Shown here piece by piece: positions 15,434-22,197 of a stretch of 26,834 nucleotides of DNA (its first letter is position 1; every line of letters starts with the position of its first letter). The stretch is from Burkholderiaceae bacterium (GTDB lineage Bacteria; Pseudomonadota; Gammaproteobacteria; Burkholderiales; Burkholderiaceae_C). The position numbers and the translations under genes were made by a program. The notes under the pieces are model-generated. The model saw only the letters and a list, made by a program, of their open reading frames with translations. It had not been told where the DNA came from and made no database searches. The stretch covers positions 1 to 26,834 of the forward strand of contig JALRFN010000403.1 in assembly GCA_023268425.1 (NCBI GenBank), read 5' to 3'.

Positions 15434-16249
15434 TCACTCCCGGTAGTACATGGTTTGGTGGGTACTGGCCAGACAGCGGCCATCGGCGCTCCACAACACG
15501 CCCGTCTGGTCTTGGAAACCGTCGTGCATGACTTGCGCCCGCGCCGAACCCAAGACAAAACCACCCGCGCAAGCGGCCAAGTCTTGCGCAGTGGCGTGGA
15601 AATAAACACCCATGCTGACCGTGCCAATCGGCACCCGTCTGGCGCGGCGCAACCACAGGCGCGGAAAAAACACGTCGGCGTAGGCCGTCAAAGACTGCAA
15701 ATCGAGGGGGCGCGACTGGCTGTCGGCCATCCACACCAGGCTGTGGCTGTCGCCAGAATCGCTGTCGTCCCAATTCGCGGGCAAAGCGCCTTGCACGTAA
15801 CGGATGTCGTAACGCTCAATCCACGCCACCGGCGGTTTACCCGACATCGGCGGCACTTGCTCGGCGCTGAGCACTGGCGGCATGCCCGCGTCTTGCGCGC
15901 GCAAGGTGCTGCGGCGATTGGCCGTCACGGCCGTGGCGGTGATGACCACCTCGTCGCCTTGGTACATGCTCAAGCACCAATGCTGGGTCGAGCGGTTGGT
16001 GCGCACCGCTTGCGCGTGAATTTCAAACGCGCCGTCGGCCACCGCGGCGCAAAAGTTGACGTTCAGCGCGGCGGGCTCGCCCAAGCGCTCGGGGTGCAAC
16101 ATCACCGCGTGCAACATCTGCGCTGCGGTCACACCGCCAAACGGTCCCACCATGTTGGCGTAGCCAGGGTGAGTACGGCCCAAAAATCGGCCCTCACCGA
16201 GGGCCTCAAAAGTCAAAGCTTGATCAAAAGGGTGCGTCGCTGGTCTCAT
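15434..16249 (-). CDS. Acyl-CoA thioesterase (double hotdog, TesB-like)
   Basis: A 271-residue protein with two hotdog repeats, as in acyl-CoA thioesterase II. The first repeat includes TFEALGEGRFLGRTHPGYANMVGPFGGVTAAQML, which matches the family start, and the second ends with GSARAQVMHDGFQDQTGVLWSADGRCLASTHQTMYYRE, with the Q-x-x-L/M motif. It would hydrolyse acyl-CoA to free acid and CoA, possibly to relieve CoA trapping. The ATG at 16249 overlaps the stop of the upstream DUF2147 gene as ATGA, and the downstream gene starts 3 bases after the stop, so all three are translationally coupled. Length is close to the family norm of about 270-290. Acyl preference cannot be inferred. Confidence 0.83.
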   Translation of the reverse strand: MRPATHPFDQALTFEALGEGRFLGRTHPGYANMVGPFGGVTAAQMLHAVMLHPERLGEPAALNVNFCAAVADGAFEIHAQAVRTNRSTQHWCLSMYQGDEVVITATAVTANRRSTLRAQDAGMPPVLSAEQVPPMSGKPPVAWIERYDIRYVQGALPANWDDSDSGDSHSLVWMADSQSRPLDLQSLTAYADVFFPRLWLRRARRVPIGTVSMGVYFHATAQDLAACAGGFVLGSARAQVMHDGFQDQTGVLWSADGRCLASTHQTMYYRE

Positions 16250-16671
16250 TCACGTTGCCAAATTTGTGTGCGATAAAAAGGCCCCCAAAACCCGCGCACG
16301 CGCAAGCGCTTGCCGCCATCCAATGGCAGCAACTCCAAACGGTAGGTCTTGCCGTTGTTGGGGTCCAAGATTTCCCCGCCCACCCAAGCCTTGCCGTCTT
16401 CGCCCAAGCGGGCGCCTTCGATGATGGTCATGCCAATGATGGGTTGGTCTTTGCGCGCGTCGGTGCACAGGTCGCACACCGTGCGCGCGGGCTTGGCCGA
16501 CAGGCCTTTTTCGACCTTGCCGCGCAAAACGCCGCCTTGATCTTCGATGCGCACCAAAGATTTGGCTTCGCCGCTGTCGTCGTCAATGGTTTTCCACAAG
16601 CCCACCGGCGTGTTTTGCGCCCAAGCCTGCGCACTCACACACAGCAAGGCACCCAGCATCCACTTGTTCAT
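16246..16671 (-). CDS. DUF2147 secreted protein
   Basis: A 141-residue protein of the DUF2147 family. A signal peptide is visible (MNKWMLGALLCVSAQAWAQ, cleavage likely after AWA), followed by TPVGLWKTIDDDSGEAKSLVRI, the family's lipocalin-like opening, and CDLCTDARKDQPIIGMTII, which holds a CxxC pair that could form a disulphide or bind metal. The end WGPFYRTQIWQR matches the usual closing motif. ATG 16671 is supported by AAGGAGA 6 bases upstream; the frame extends to 16704 with no ribosome site. It lies 29 bases after the dehydrogenase and overlaps the thioesterase start. The family has no known reaction; location in the periplasm is inferred from the signal peptide. Confidence 0.85.
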   Translation of the reverse strand: MNKWMLGALLCVSAQAWAQNTPVGLWKTIDDDSGEAKSLVRIEDQGGVLRGKVEKGLSAKPARTVCDLCTDARKDQPIIGMTIIEGARLGEDGKAWVGGEILDPNNGKTYRLELLPLDGGKRLRVRGFWGPFYRTQIWQRE

Positions 16672-16700
16672 GCGCGTTCTCCTTTGATCAAGGGGGTGAT

Positions 16701-18500
16701 TCACACGCCCAAAGCCGCATCGGTGTCCATCAACACCGCGTGGTCTGCCTGCATGGTGCGCAGCAAACCCGCTGTTTCAGGAAACAGTTTGGCGAAATAA
16801 AAGCGCGCCGTTTGCACCTTGGCGACATAAAACGCCTCACTGCTGCCCGCCGCGATGCGTTGCTGTGCCAGCTTGGCCATGCGCGCCCAGAAATAACCCA
16901 TGACCAAATGCCCCACCAAGCGCAGGTAGTCCACCGCAGCGGCGCCCACGACATCGGCGTCGCGCATCGCGCGCATGCCCAAGCCCATGGTTTGCTCTTG
17001 CAGCTTTTGGCCCAACCACACCAGCGGCTGTACAAATTCGGCCATCTCGGGCGTGTCCTGCTCGGCCATGACCAGCTCGGTGACTTGCGCGGCGAATTTT
17101 TTCAAACTCTCGCCCTGGTTGCCCAAGACCTTGCGGCCCAACAAGTCCAGCGCTTGGATGGTGTTGGTGCCCTCGTAGATCATGTTGATGCGTGCGTCGC
17201 GCACAAACTGCTCCATGCCCCATTCTTTGATGAAGCCGTGTCCGCCAAAAACCTGCAGGCAGTGCGAGGTGGCCAGCCACGCGTTGTCCGTCAAAAATGC
17301 CTTCACGATGGGCGTGAGCAAGGCCAACAATTCGGCGCTCTCAGCGCGCACTGCGGCGTCCGGATGGGCGTGCTCGCGATCCAACAACTGAGCGGTGTAC
17401 ATGGCCAGTGCCCGGCCACCTTCAGCATAGGCTTTGGCGGTCAACAGCATTTTGCGCACATCGGGGTGCACGATGATGGGGTCAGCCGCTTTTTCAGGCG
17501 CCTTGGTGCCCGTCAGGCTGCGCATTTGCACCCGGTCTTTGGCATAGGCCAATGCGTTTTGGTAGGCCACTTCGGTCAAGCCCAAAGACTGCATGCCCAC
17601 GCCCAAGCGCGCGCCGTTCATCATCACGAACATCGCGTTCAAGCCTTTGTTGGGCTCGCCAACCATGTAACCCGTCGCGTCTTCCAGGGTCATTTGGCAA
17701 GTCGCGTTGCCGTGGATGCCCATTTTTTCTTCCAGGCCGGAGCAGAAGATGCCGTTGCGCGCCCCCAAGCTGCCGTCGGCGTTGACCAAAAACTTGGGCA
17801 CCACAAACAAGCTGATGCCTTTGGTGCCTGGCGGCGCATCGGGCAAGCGGGCCAAGACCAGGTGCACGATATTGGGCACCAAATCGTGTTCGCCCGCACT
17901 GATGAAAATCTTTTGTCCGCTCAATCGGTGGCTGCCATCGGCTTGCGGCTCTGCCTTGGTGCGCAACAGGCCCAAGTCGGTGCCGCAGTGCGGCTCGGTC
18001 AAGCACATGGTGCCGGTCCACTCGCCGCTGGTGAGCTTGGGCAAGTAGGTGTCTTTGAGGGCGTCGCTGCCGTGCGCGCGCAAGGCGCTGTAGGCGCCGT
18101 GGGTCAAGCCGGGGTACATGGTCCAGGCCTGATTGGCGCTGTTGAGCATTTCGTACAAGCACTGGTTGACCAAATGCGGCAAGCCCTGGCCCCCATAGGC
18201 CGGATCAGCCGACAAGGCGGGCCAGCCGCCTGCGCAATACTGCTCATACGCCGCTTTGAAGCCATCTGGGGTGGTGACCGCATGGCTGTTGCGATCGAGC
18301 ATGCAACCCTGGCTGTCGCCAATCAAGTTGGTCGGGGCCACCACTTCGGCGGCGAACTTGTTGGCCTCTTCCAGAATGGCGTTCAAGGTGTCGACGTCCA
18401 TGTCTTGGTAGTCGGCAATGGCCGCGTAGTCGGCTTGCACATCCAACAACTCGTGCAACACAAACTGCATGTCGCGCAGTGGCGCTTGGTAACTGGGCAT
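16701..18500 (-). CDS. Acyl-CoA dehydrogenase, FadE/DmdC-like large form
   Basis: A 599-residue acyl-CoA dehydrogenase with the extra C-terminal domain found in the large beta-proteobacterial FadE-like and methylmercaptopropionyl-CoA dehydrogenase (DmdC) group. CLTEPHCGTDLGLLRTKAEP lies at about 166-185 (flavin site), KIFISAGEHD at 197-206, and CLQVFGGHGFIKEWGMEQF at 414-432. The canonical IYEGTNTIQ motif is present with the catalytic glutamate at residue 443, unlike the two smaller dehydrogenases in the window. Residues after about 470 form the added helical domain. ATG 18500 has a GGGAGCG site and begins 2 bases after the upstream TetR stop, so it is co-transcribed with its likely regulator. 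Sequence alone does not tell a fatty-acid from a methylthio substrate. Confidence 0.9.
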   Translation of the reverse strand: MPSYQAPLRDMQFVLHELLDVQADYAAIADYQDMDVDTLNAILEEANKFAAEVVAPTNLIGDSQGCMLDRNSHAVTTPDGFKAAYEQYCAGGWPALSADPAYGGQGLPHLVNQCLYEMLNSANQAWTMYPGLTHGAYSALRAHGSDALKDTYLPKLTSGEWTGTMCLTEPHCGTDLGLLRTKAEPQADGSHRLSGQKIFISAGEHDLVPNIVHLVLARLPDAPPGTKGISLFVVPKFLVNADGSLGARNGIFCSGLEEKMGIHGNATCQMTLEDATGYMVGEPNKGLNAMFVMMNGARLGVGMQSLGLTEVAYQNALAYAKDRVQMRSLTGTKAPEKAADPIIVHPDVRKMLLTAKAYAEGGRALAMYTAQLLDREHAHPDAAVRAESAELLALLTPIVKAFLTDNAWLATSHCLQVFGGHGFIKEWGMEQFVRDARINMIYEGTNTIQALDLLGRKVLGNQGESLKKFAAQVTELVMAEQDTPEMAEFVQPLVWLGQKLQEQTMGLGMRAMRDADVVGAAAVDYLRLVGHLVMGYFWARMAKLAQQRIAAGSSEAFYVAKVQTARFYFAKLFPETAGLLRTMQADHAVLMDTDAALGV

Positions 18501-18502
18501 GT

Positions 18503-19147
18503 TTACGCTCCCGTGTTCGGTGCGGCATAGGCGCGCACCAATTGATCAAAACCCTGCTGTGCCCATTGCACAGCCTCGGGCGCTTTCAAAAATCGATATT
18601 GATAGTGCAGACTCAAGACCAGGCCGTGGATCTTGAACGCCATCAAGGCCGCGTCGCAGTCCTGACGCAAATGCCCCAGGTTCACCGACTGCTGCACGGC
18701 TTTGCGCAAGGCGTTGAGCCAAGTCGAGACCGACTCGCTCAGGGCTTCGCGCACAGGCCCCTCTTGGGTCTCAAACTGCACCGCGCCGCTGGTGAACAAA
18801 CACCCTTCCGCAATCTCGGCGTTGATGTGGTGGACCCAGTTTTCAAACAAGGTGCGCAAGCGTGGCAAGCCCCGCTCGTGCGCCATCGCCGGGTCGAACA
18901 CCTCGGCGCGGAAACGCTCGTGATATTCCCAGACCACCGAGACCTGCAAATCTTCGCGCGAGCCGAAGTGGGCAAACACGCCCGACTTGCTCATGTGCAT
19001 CATGTCGGCCAAGCTGCCGATGGTCAGACCATCCAAGCCCACACGTTTGGCCAAGACCAAGGCCGCTTCAACAATGGCCAACTTGGTCTGCTGACCCTTG
19101 TGAGAAGTGCGAGCTGATTTGTGAGGGGTGTGAACAACAGAGGCCAT
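18503..19147 (-). CDS. TetR-family regulator of the FadE-type operon
   Basis: A 214-residue TetR/AcrR protein. The helix-turn-helix is LTIGSLADMMHMSKSGVFAHFGSREDLQ (about 41-68), and the C-terminal part has GCLFTSGAVQFETQEGPVREAL, a block seen in TetR proteins that regulate acyl-CoA genes in this group. It is the first gene of the minus-strand operon, 2 bases before the large dehydrogenase, which suggests it represses its own operon. ATG 19147 has a weak ribosome site. The stretch upstream (19148-19295) holds a T- and A-rich segment, CTATTTTGCATC, that may include a promoter; I could not define one with confidence. The effector is unknown, an acyl-CoA being the natural guess. Confidence 0.87.
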   Translation of the reverse strand: MASVVHTPHKSARTSHKGQQTKLAIVEAALVLAKRVGLDGLTIGSLADMMHMSKSGVFAHFGSREDLQVSVVWEYHERFRAEVFDPAMAHERGLPRLRTLFENWVHHINAEIAEGCLFTSGAVQFETQEGPVREALSESVSTWLNALRKAVQQSVNLGHLRQDCDAALMAFKIHGLVLSLHYQYRFLKAPEAVQWAQQGFDQLVRAYAAPNTGA

Positions 19148-19295
19148 AGAGCACAGGCGAAACGCAAAAACGAACGACCGTGCTATTTTGCATCAAATTG
19201 ACGCCAGGCGAACAAAACCCTGTGCCTGCGGATGGAATCAACCGCACCAGGCTGATGTGCAGAGGGGGCTCAGACCTGGCCTGAGCCGCAGAACG

Positions 19296-19949
19296 TCAGG
19301 CCAGCAACAAATCCAAGCTGGCCGCCAATTCATCGCCAGGCCGGCGTTTCCAGGCGCTGCGGCAGTAACGCAGCAATCGCCCTTGCACAAACGCCATCAA
19401 GGTCTCCGCGCGGATTTGTGCGGTCACTGTGGGGGTGGCGTCACCGCGCTGCGCCGCCAATTCGCGCCATTCCATCTTGAGCGAAGTCTCGACCTTGGCC
19501 ATCAGCAAATCAATGCGCTCTTGCAAGCGCGTGTGCTCGTAAAGCAAAGCGTCGCCCACCATGACCCGCGCCATGCCGGGATTGGCTTGGGCGAACTGCA
19601 AGACCAGCGTGACCATGTGCTGGCAACGCACGCGGTGATCCGTTTCGCGTTCTTGCACCTGGTGAATCAAGCCCATGACGCTGTCTTCAATGAAGCCGAT
19701 CAAGCCCTCGAACATTTGTGCTTTGGAAGCAAAGTGGCGGTACAAGGCCGCCTCGCTGACCGAGAGTTTTTTGGCCAGTGCCGCCGTCGTGATGCGCTCG
19801 CCCGCGGGGTCTTCGAGCATGGTGGCCAGGGCTTGCAATATTTCCAGGCGCCGCTGCCCCGGCTTGGGGCGGTGACGCTTGGGGCGCACCGTGGTTTCAC
19901 TCAAGGCGTCCAACTCGTCGTCATCCATCTCGGGCATGTCGTTGTTCAT
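19296..19949 (-). CDS. slmA: Nucleoid-occlusion factor SlmA
   Basis: A 217-residue TetR-fold protein that in known cases binds chromosomal SBS sites and blocks FtsZ ring assembly over the nucleoid. It is called SlmA because the DNA-binding region ERITTAALAKKLSVSEAALYRHFASKAQMFEGLIGFIEDSV is nearly the same as in E. coli SlmA as I recall it, and the later ANPGMARVMVGDALLYEHTRLQERI segment matches too. An acidic N-terminal extension (MNNDMPEMDDDEL) makes it about 20 residues longer than the E. coli protein. ATG 19949 has AAGGAAG 7 bases upstream. A GTG at 19964 overlapping the argB stop (GTGA) is the alternative. It follows argB on the same strand, so the two share a transcript. Confidence 0.88.
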   Translation of the reverse strand: MNNDMPEMDDDELDALSETTVRPKRHRPKPGQRRLEILQALATMLEDPAGERITTAALAKKLSVSEAALYRHFASKAQMFEGLIGFIEDSVMGLIHQVQERETDHRVRCQHMVTLVLQFAQANPGMARVMVGDALLYEHTRLQERIDLLMAKVETSLKMEWRELAAQRGDATPTVTAQIRAETLMAFVQGRLLRYCRSAWKRRPGDELAASLDLLLA

Positions 19950-19960
19950 GTCAGCTTCCT

Positions 19961-20848
19961 TCACGCGTGGATCATGGTGCCAAAGGCCTGCTCGCTGAGC
20001 ACTTCGGCCAACAAAGCGTGGGCGACCCGGCCGTCCATGATGTGCACAGCCCCCACCGCTTCTTGCGCTGCGGCCAAGGCGCCCTGAATCTTGGGCAGCA
20101 TGCCGCCGTAGATGGTGCCGTCGGCGATGTAGGTCTTGATGTTCTCACCGTTGAGTTCAGGGATCAAAGCCCCGGCCTTGTCCAGCACACCTGGCGTGTT
20201 GGTCAATAGCATCAATTTTTCAGCGCGCAGTGCCCGCGCCACTTCGCTGGCGGCCACGTCGGCGTTGATGTTGTAACTCTCGCCAGCAGCCCCCAAACCA
20301 ATCGGGCTGATGACCGGAATGAAGCCCGCCGCCAACAAGCTGTGGATGACTTCCACGTGGACCTGCTGCACGTCGCCCACCAGACCCACGTCGTGGGTGA
20401 TGTTGGGGTCGTCTTTGTCTTGCAAGCGCAGCGGCACGGCTTGCAACAAGCCGCCGTCGCGACCGCTCAAGCCCACTGCCTTGCCGCCAGCCACTTGGAT
20501 CATGCCCACAATGGTTTGCTGAACCTCGCCAGCCAGGACCCACTGCACGACTTGCATGGTCTCGGCGTCAGTGACGCGCATGCCCTGAATGAACTCGCCC
20601 TTTTTGCCCAGGCGTTGCAGCAGGCTCTCGATCTGCGGGCCGCCGCCGTGCACCACCACCGGCAAGATGCCCACCTCGCGCAGCCGCACCACGTCCTGCG
20701 CAAAGGCCTGTTGCAGAGCCGGCTCGGTCATGGCGTTGCCGCCGTATTTGATGACCATGATCTTGCCTTGGTAGCGCTGAGCAAAGGCCTCAGACTGCGC
20801 CATCACGGCGGCCACATCCACGGGTGCTGGGTTGTTGGAGTCGGTCAT
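19961..20848 (-). CDS. argB: Acetylglutamate kinase
   Basis: This 295-residue kinase phosphorylates N-acetylglutamate in the second step of cyclic arginine synthesis. Diagnostic segments in order: IMVIKYGGNAMTEP (ATP lysine and glycine loop), ILPVVVHGGGPQIESLLQRLGK, KAVGLSGRDGG, FIPVISPIGLGAAGESYNINADV (substrate asparagine), and LMLLTNTPGVLDKAGALIPEL. These identify the family clearly. The N-terminus carries an extra helix of about 25 residues; in related enzymes such extensions go with arginine feedback control, which is possible here. ATG 20848 was chosen by comparison with relatives; an ATG at 20887 would add 13 residues, and neither has a good ribosome site. slmA follows within 11 bases or overlaps, depending on its start. 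Confidence 0.95.
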   Translation of the reverse strand: MTDSNNPAPVDVAAVMAQSEAFAQRYQGKIMVIKYGGNAMTEPALQQAFAQDVVRLREVGILPVVVHGGGPQIESLLQRLGKKGEFIQGMRVTDAETMQVVQWVLAGEVQQTIVGMIQVAGGKAVGLSGRDGGLLQAVPLRLQDKDDPNITHDVGLVGDVQQVHVEVIHSLLAAGFIPVISPIGLGAAGESYNINADVAASEVARALRAEKLMLLTNTPGVLDKAGALIPELNGENIKTYIADGTIYGGMLPKIQGALAAAQEAVGAVHIMDGRVAHALLAEVLSEQAFGTMIHA

Positions 20849-20936
20849 ATCGGTTTGCGAAGTGAGTGGTGACTGTTGTCGGTGCATCGATTGTGCACCA
20901 AGCCCGTGCCAGGGGTGTGACGGTCTGCGTGGCGGT

Positions 20937-20965
20937 TTGTCACCTCAGCCCAGGCGACTTACAGT
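20937..20965 (+). promoter_or_regulatory. Predicted sigma-70 promoter of the phasin gene
   Basis: TTGTCA (20937-20942) and TACAGT (20960-20965) are 17 bases apart, matching the consensus at 5 and 4 positions. Transcription would begin near 20972, about 34 bases before the phasin ATG. Confidence 0.55.
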
Positions 20966-20976
20966 ACGTGCTGTAA
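20959..20976. promoter_or_regulatory. 18-bp dyad over the phasin -10, candidate operator
   Basis: TTACAGTACGTGCTGTAA reads the same on both strands except for one mismatched pair (8 of 9 pairs). It covers the predicted -10 box and reaches past the start site, where a bound repressor would block polymerase. The TetR protein encoded two genes on, or a PHA-responsive regulator, could bind it. Confidence 0.6.
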
Positions 20977-21005
20977 GAGCCGCTCTTTGGCTCCAAGGAA
21001 CCCCC

Positions 21006-21443
21006 ATGGCCAACAAAAAACACAGCCCCAACACCGACTTGCCCGGCGGTTTCAACGCCCATGAGATCTGGATGGCAGGCTTGGGCGCTTTGTCCAAAGC
21101 CCAAGCCCAGGGCCAAAAAGCCGTCCAAGATTTGGTCTCGCAAGGCGAGAGTTTCCAGCAACAAGCCCAGGCGCAATGGAACGAAATGACCCAGCGCATG
21201 GTCAACCCATTCGCAGCGGCAGCCCCTGCGGTCAACAAACTGGAAGGCATTTTTGAGCAGCGCGTGGCCCAGGCCCTGCGCGCCATGGGCATGCCCAACG
21301 CCGCCGACGTGCGCGCCTTGCAAGAGGAAGTTTTGGCGCTGCATGCCCGCCTCGCCGCGCTGGAGGCGCAGATGGAGCCGACCAGCGTCCGTCGCGCCCC
21401 GGCCAAAGCTGCCCGCAAGTCCACCCGCGCACCCAAAGCCTGA
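21006..21443 (+). CDS. Phasin family, polyhydroxyalkanoate granule-associated protein
   Basis: A 145-residue protein of the PhaI/PhaF-like granule-associated phasin group, which coats intracellular polyester granules. The body is an amphipathic helix region (EIWMAGLGALSKAQAQGQKA, then VQDLVSQGESFQQQAQAQWNE), followed by a heptad-like segment (ALQEEVLALHARLAALEAQM) that may act as a coiled-coil oligomerisation zipper. A short alanine/lysine/arginine-rich tail (APAKAARKSTRAPKA) resembles a reduced version of the histone-like PhaF tail. ATG 21006 has AAGGAA 6 bases upstream. The promoter and dyad upstream are described separately. A TetR gene starts 16 bases after the stop. No PHA synthase is in the window. 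Confidence 0.85.
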   Translation: MANKKHSPNTDLPGGFNAHEIWMAGLGALSKAQAQGQKAVQDLVSQGESFQQQAQAQWNEMTQRMVNPFAAAAPAVNKLEGIFEQRVAQALRAMGMPNAADVRALQEEVLALHARLAALEAQMEPTSVRRAPAKAARKSTRAPKA

Positions 21444-21459
21444 GCCGCTGGCGCCCACC

Positions 21460-22134
21460 ATGGCCTCTGCCCGCCCCACCAAACCCAAACGCCGCACCAA
21501 GGAGCGGGTCTTGGAGCACGCGCTGGCGCTGTACAACCGATTCGGCGAACCCAATGTGTCCATCAACGCGGTGGCCTCGGACATGGGCATCAGCCCGGGC
21601 AACCTGTATTACCACTACCCCAGCAAGGACGGGGTGACAGAGGCGCTGATCGTGCAACACGCCGAGCACATGCGCGCACTTCATGCGGCAGCCAGCGACG
21701 TTGGCGACATCGAATCCGCCTGGTTTTTCTTGCACACCTGGTTTGAGCGTGTATGGGCAGCGCGCTTTTTGTACCGCGATCAAAACAACTTGTTGATTAA
21801 GACCCGCGTGCTCGAAGCCACGCTGCGCGATTTGACGAACGCCAGCATCCAGGCCCTGCAGGACATGCTGCAAGCCCTGCACACCCAGGGCTGGACACCG
21901 CTGGCGCCACAGCACATGCCGCGCGTGGCACAAAACATGGCACTGGTCATCAACTATTGGCTCAGCTTTGCCTATGTGCGTGACCCGCGCCACGCGCTGG
22001 AACCCGAGTCCGAGCAAAACGCGGTTTTGCAGGGTGCACTCAACACCATGAGCCTGATGCTGCCCTACCTCTCAGGCCCAGCACAACAGCATTTGCAGGC
22101 GGTCATGGCGCATTACGCAACAGAGGCGCACTGA
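21460..22134 (+). CDS. TetR-family regulator downstream of phasin
   Basis: A 224-residue TetR-type repressor. The helix-turn-helix VSINAVASDMGISPGNLYYHYPSKDGV has the ISPGNLYYHY wording of the proteobacterial subgroup with a TetR_C-type repressor domain (PF13972-like). The C-terminal half includes WFERVWAARFLYRDQNNLLI and a long helical region with no further motif. ATG 21460 begins 16 bases after the phasin stop with no good ribosome site, so it is probably read from the phasin transcript. It may control the phasin promoter through the dyad at 20959-20976, which would make a small autoregulated pair; this is inference. Its stop codon lies inside the repeat copy at 22133-22197. Confidence 0.85.
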   Translation: MASARPTKPKRRTKERVLEHALALYNRFGEPNVSINAVASDMGISPGNLYYHYPSKDGVTEALIVQHAEHMRALHAAASDVGDIESAWFFLHTWFERVWAARFLYRDQNNLLIKTRVLEATLRDLTNASIQALQDMLQALHTQGWTPLAPQHMPRVAQNMALVINYWLSFAYVRDPRHALEPESEQNAVLQGALNTMSLMLPYLSGPAQQHLQAVMAHYATEAH

Positions 22135-22197
22135 GCCTAAATCCGGCAGTTGATCGCTCGATTTCCGCTGATCAAGCCCGTGAATACAGGCGTGCTC
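22133..22197 (+). repeat. Second copy of one end of the 13541-13782 element
   Basis: This segment, filling the 61-base gap between convergent genes and touching both stop codons, matches the reverse complement of 13721-13783 with about 8 differences over 63 bases. The shared run includes GAGCCTAAATC, then TTGATCGCTC, ATTTCCGCTGATCA and TGAAT.CAGGC. Only the one end is present, with no internal part. Confidence 0.7.

Noticed and set aside
19148..19295. Operator upstream of the FadE-operon TetR (around ACGAACGACCGTGC)
   Set aside because: Only 4 of 6 symmetric positions match in the best dyad, and the promoter elements do not line up at a standard spacing.
20862..20873. Possible SlmA binding site near the argB start
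   Set aside because: GTGAGTGGTGAC matches the recalled consensus GTGAGTACTCAC at 9 of 12 positions and is not symmetric. A match of this quality is expected by chance.
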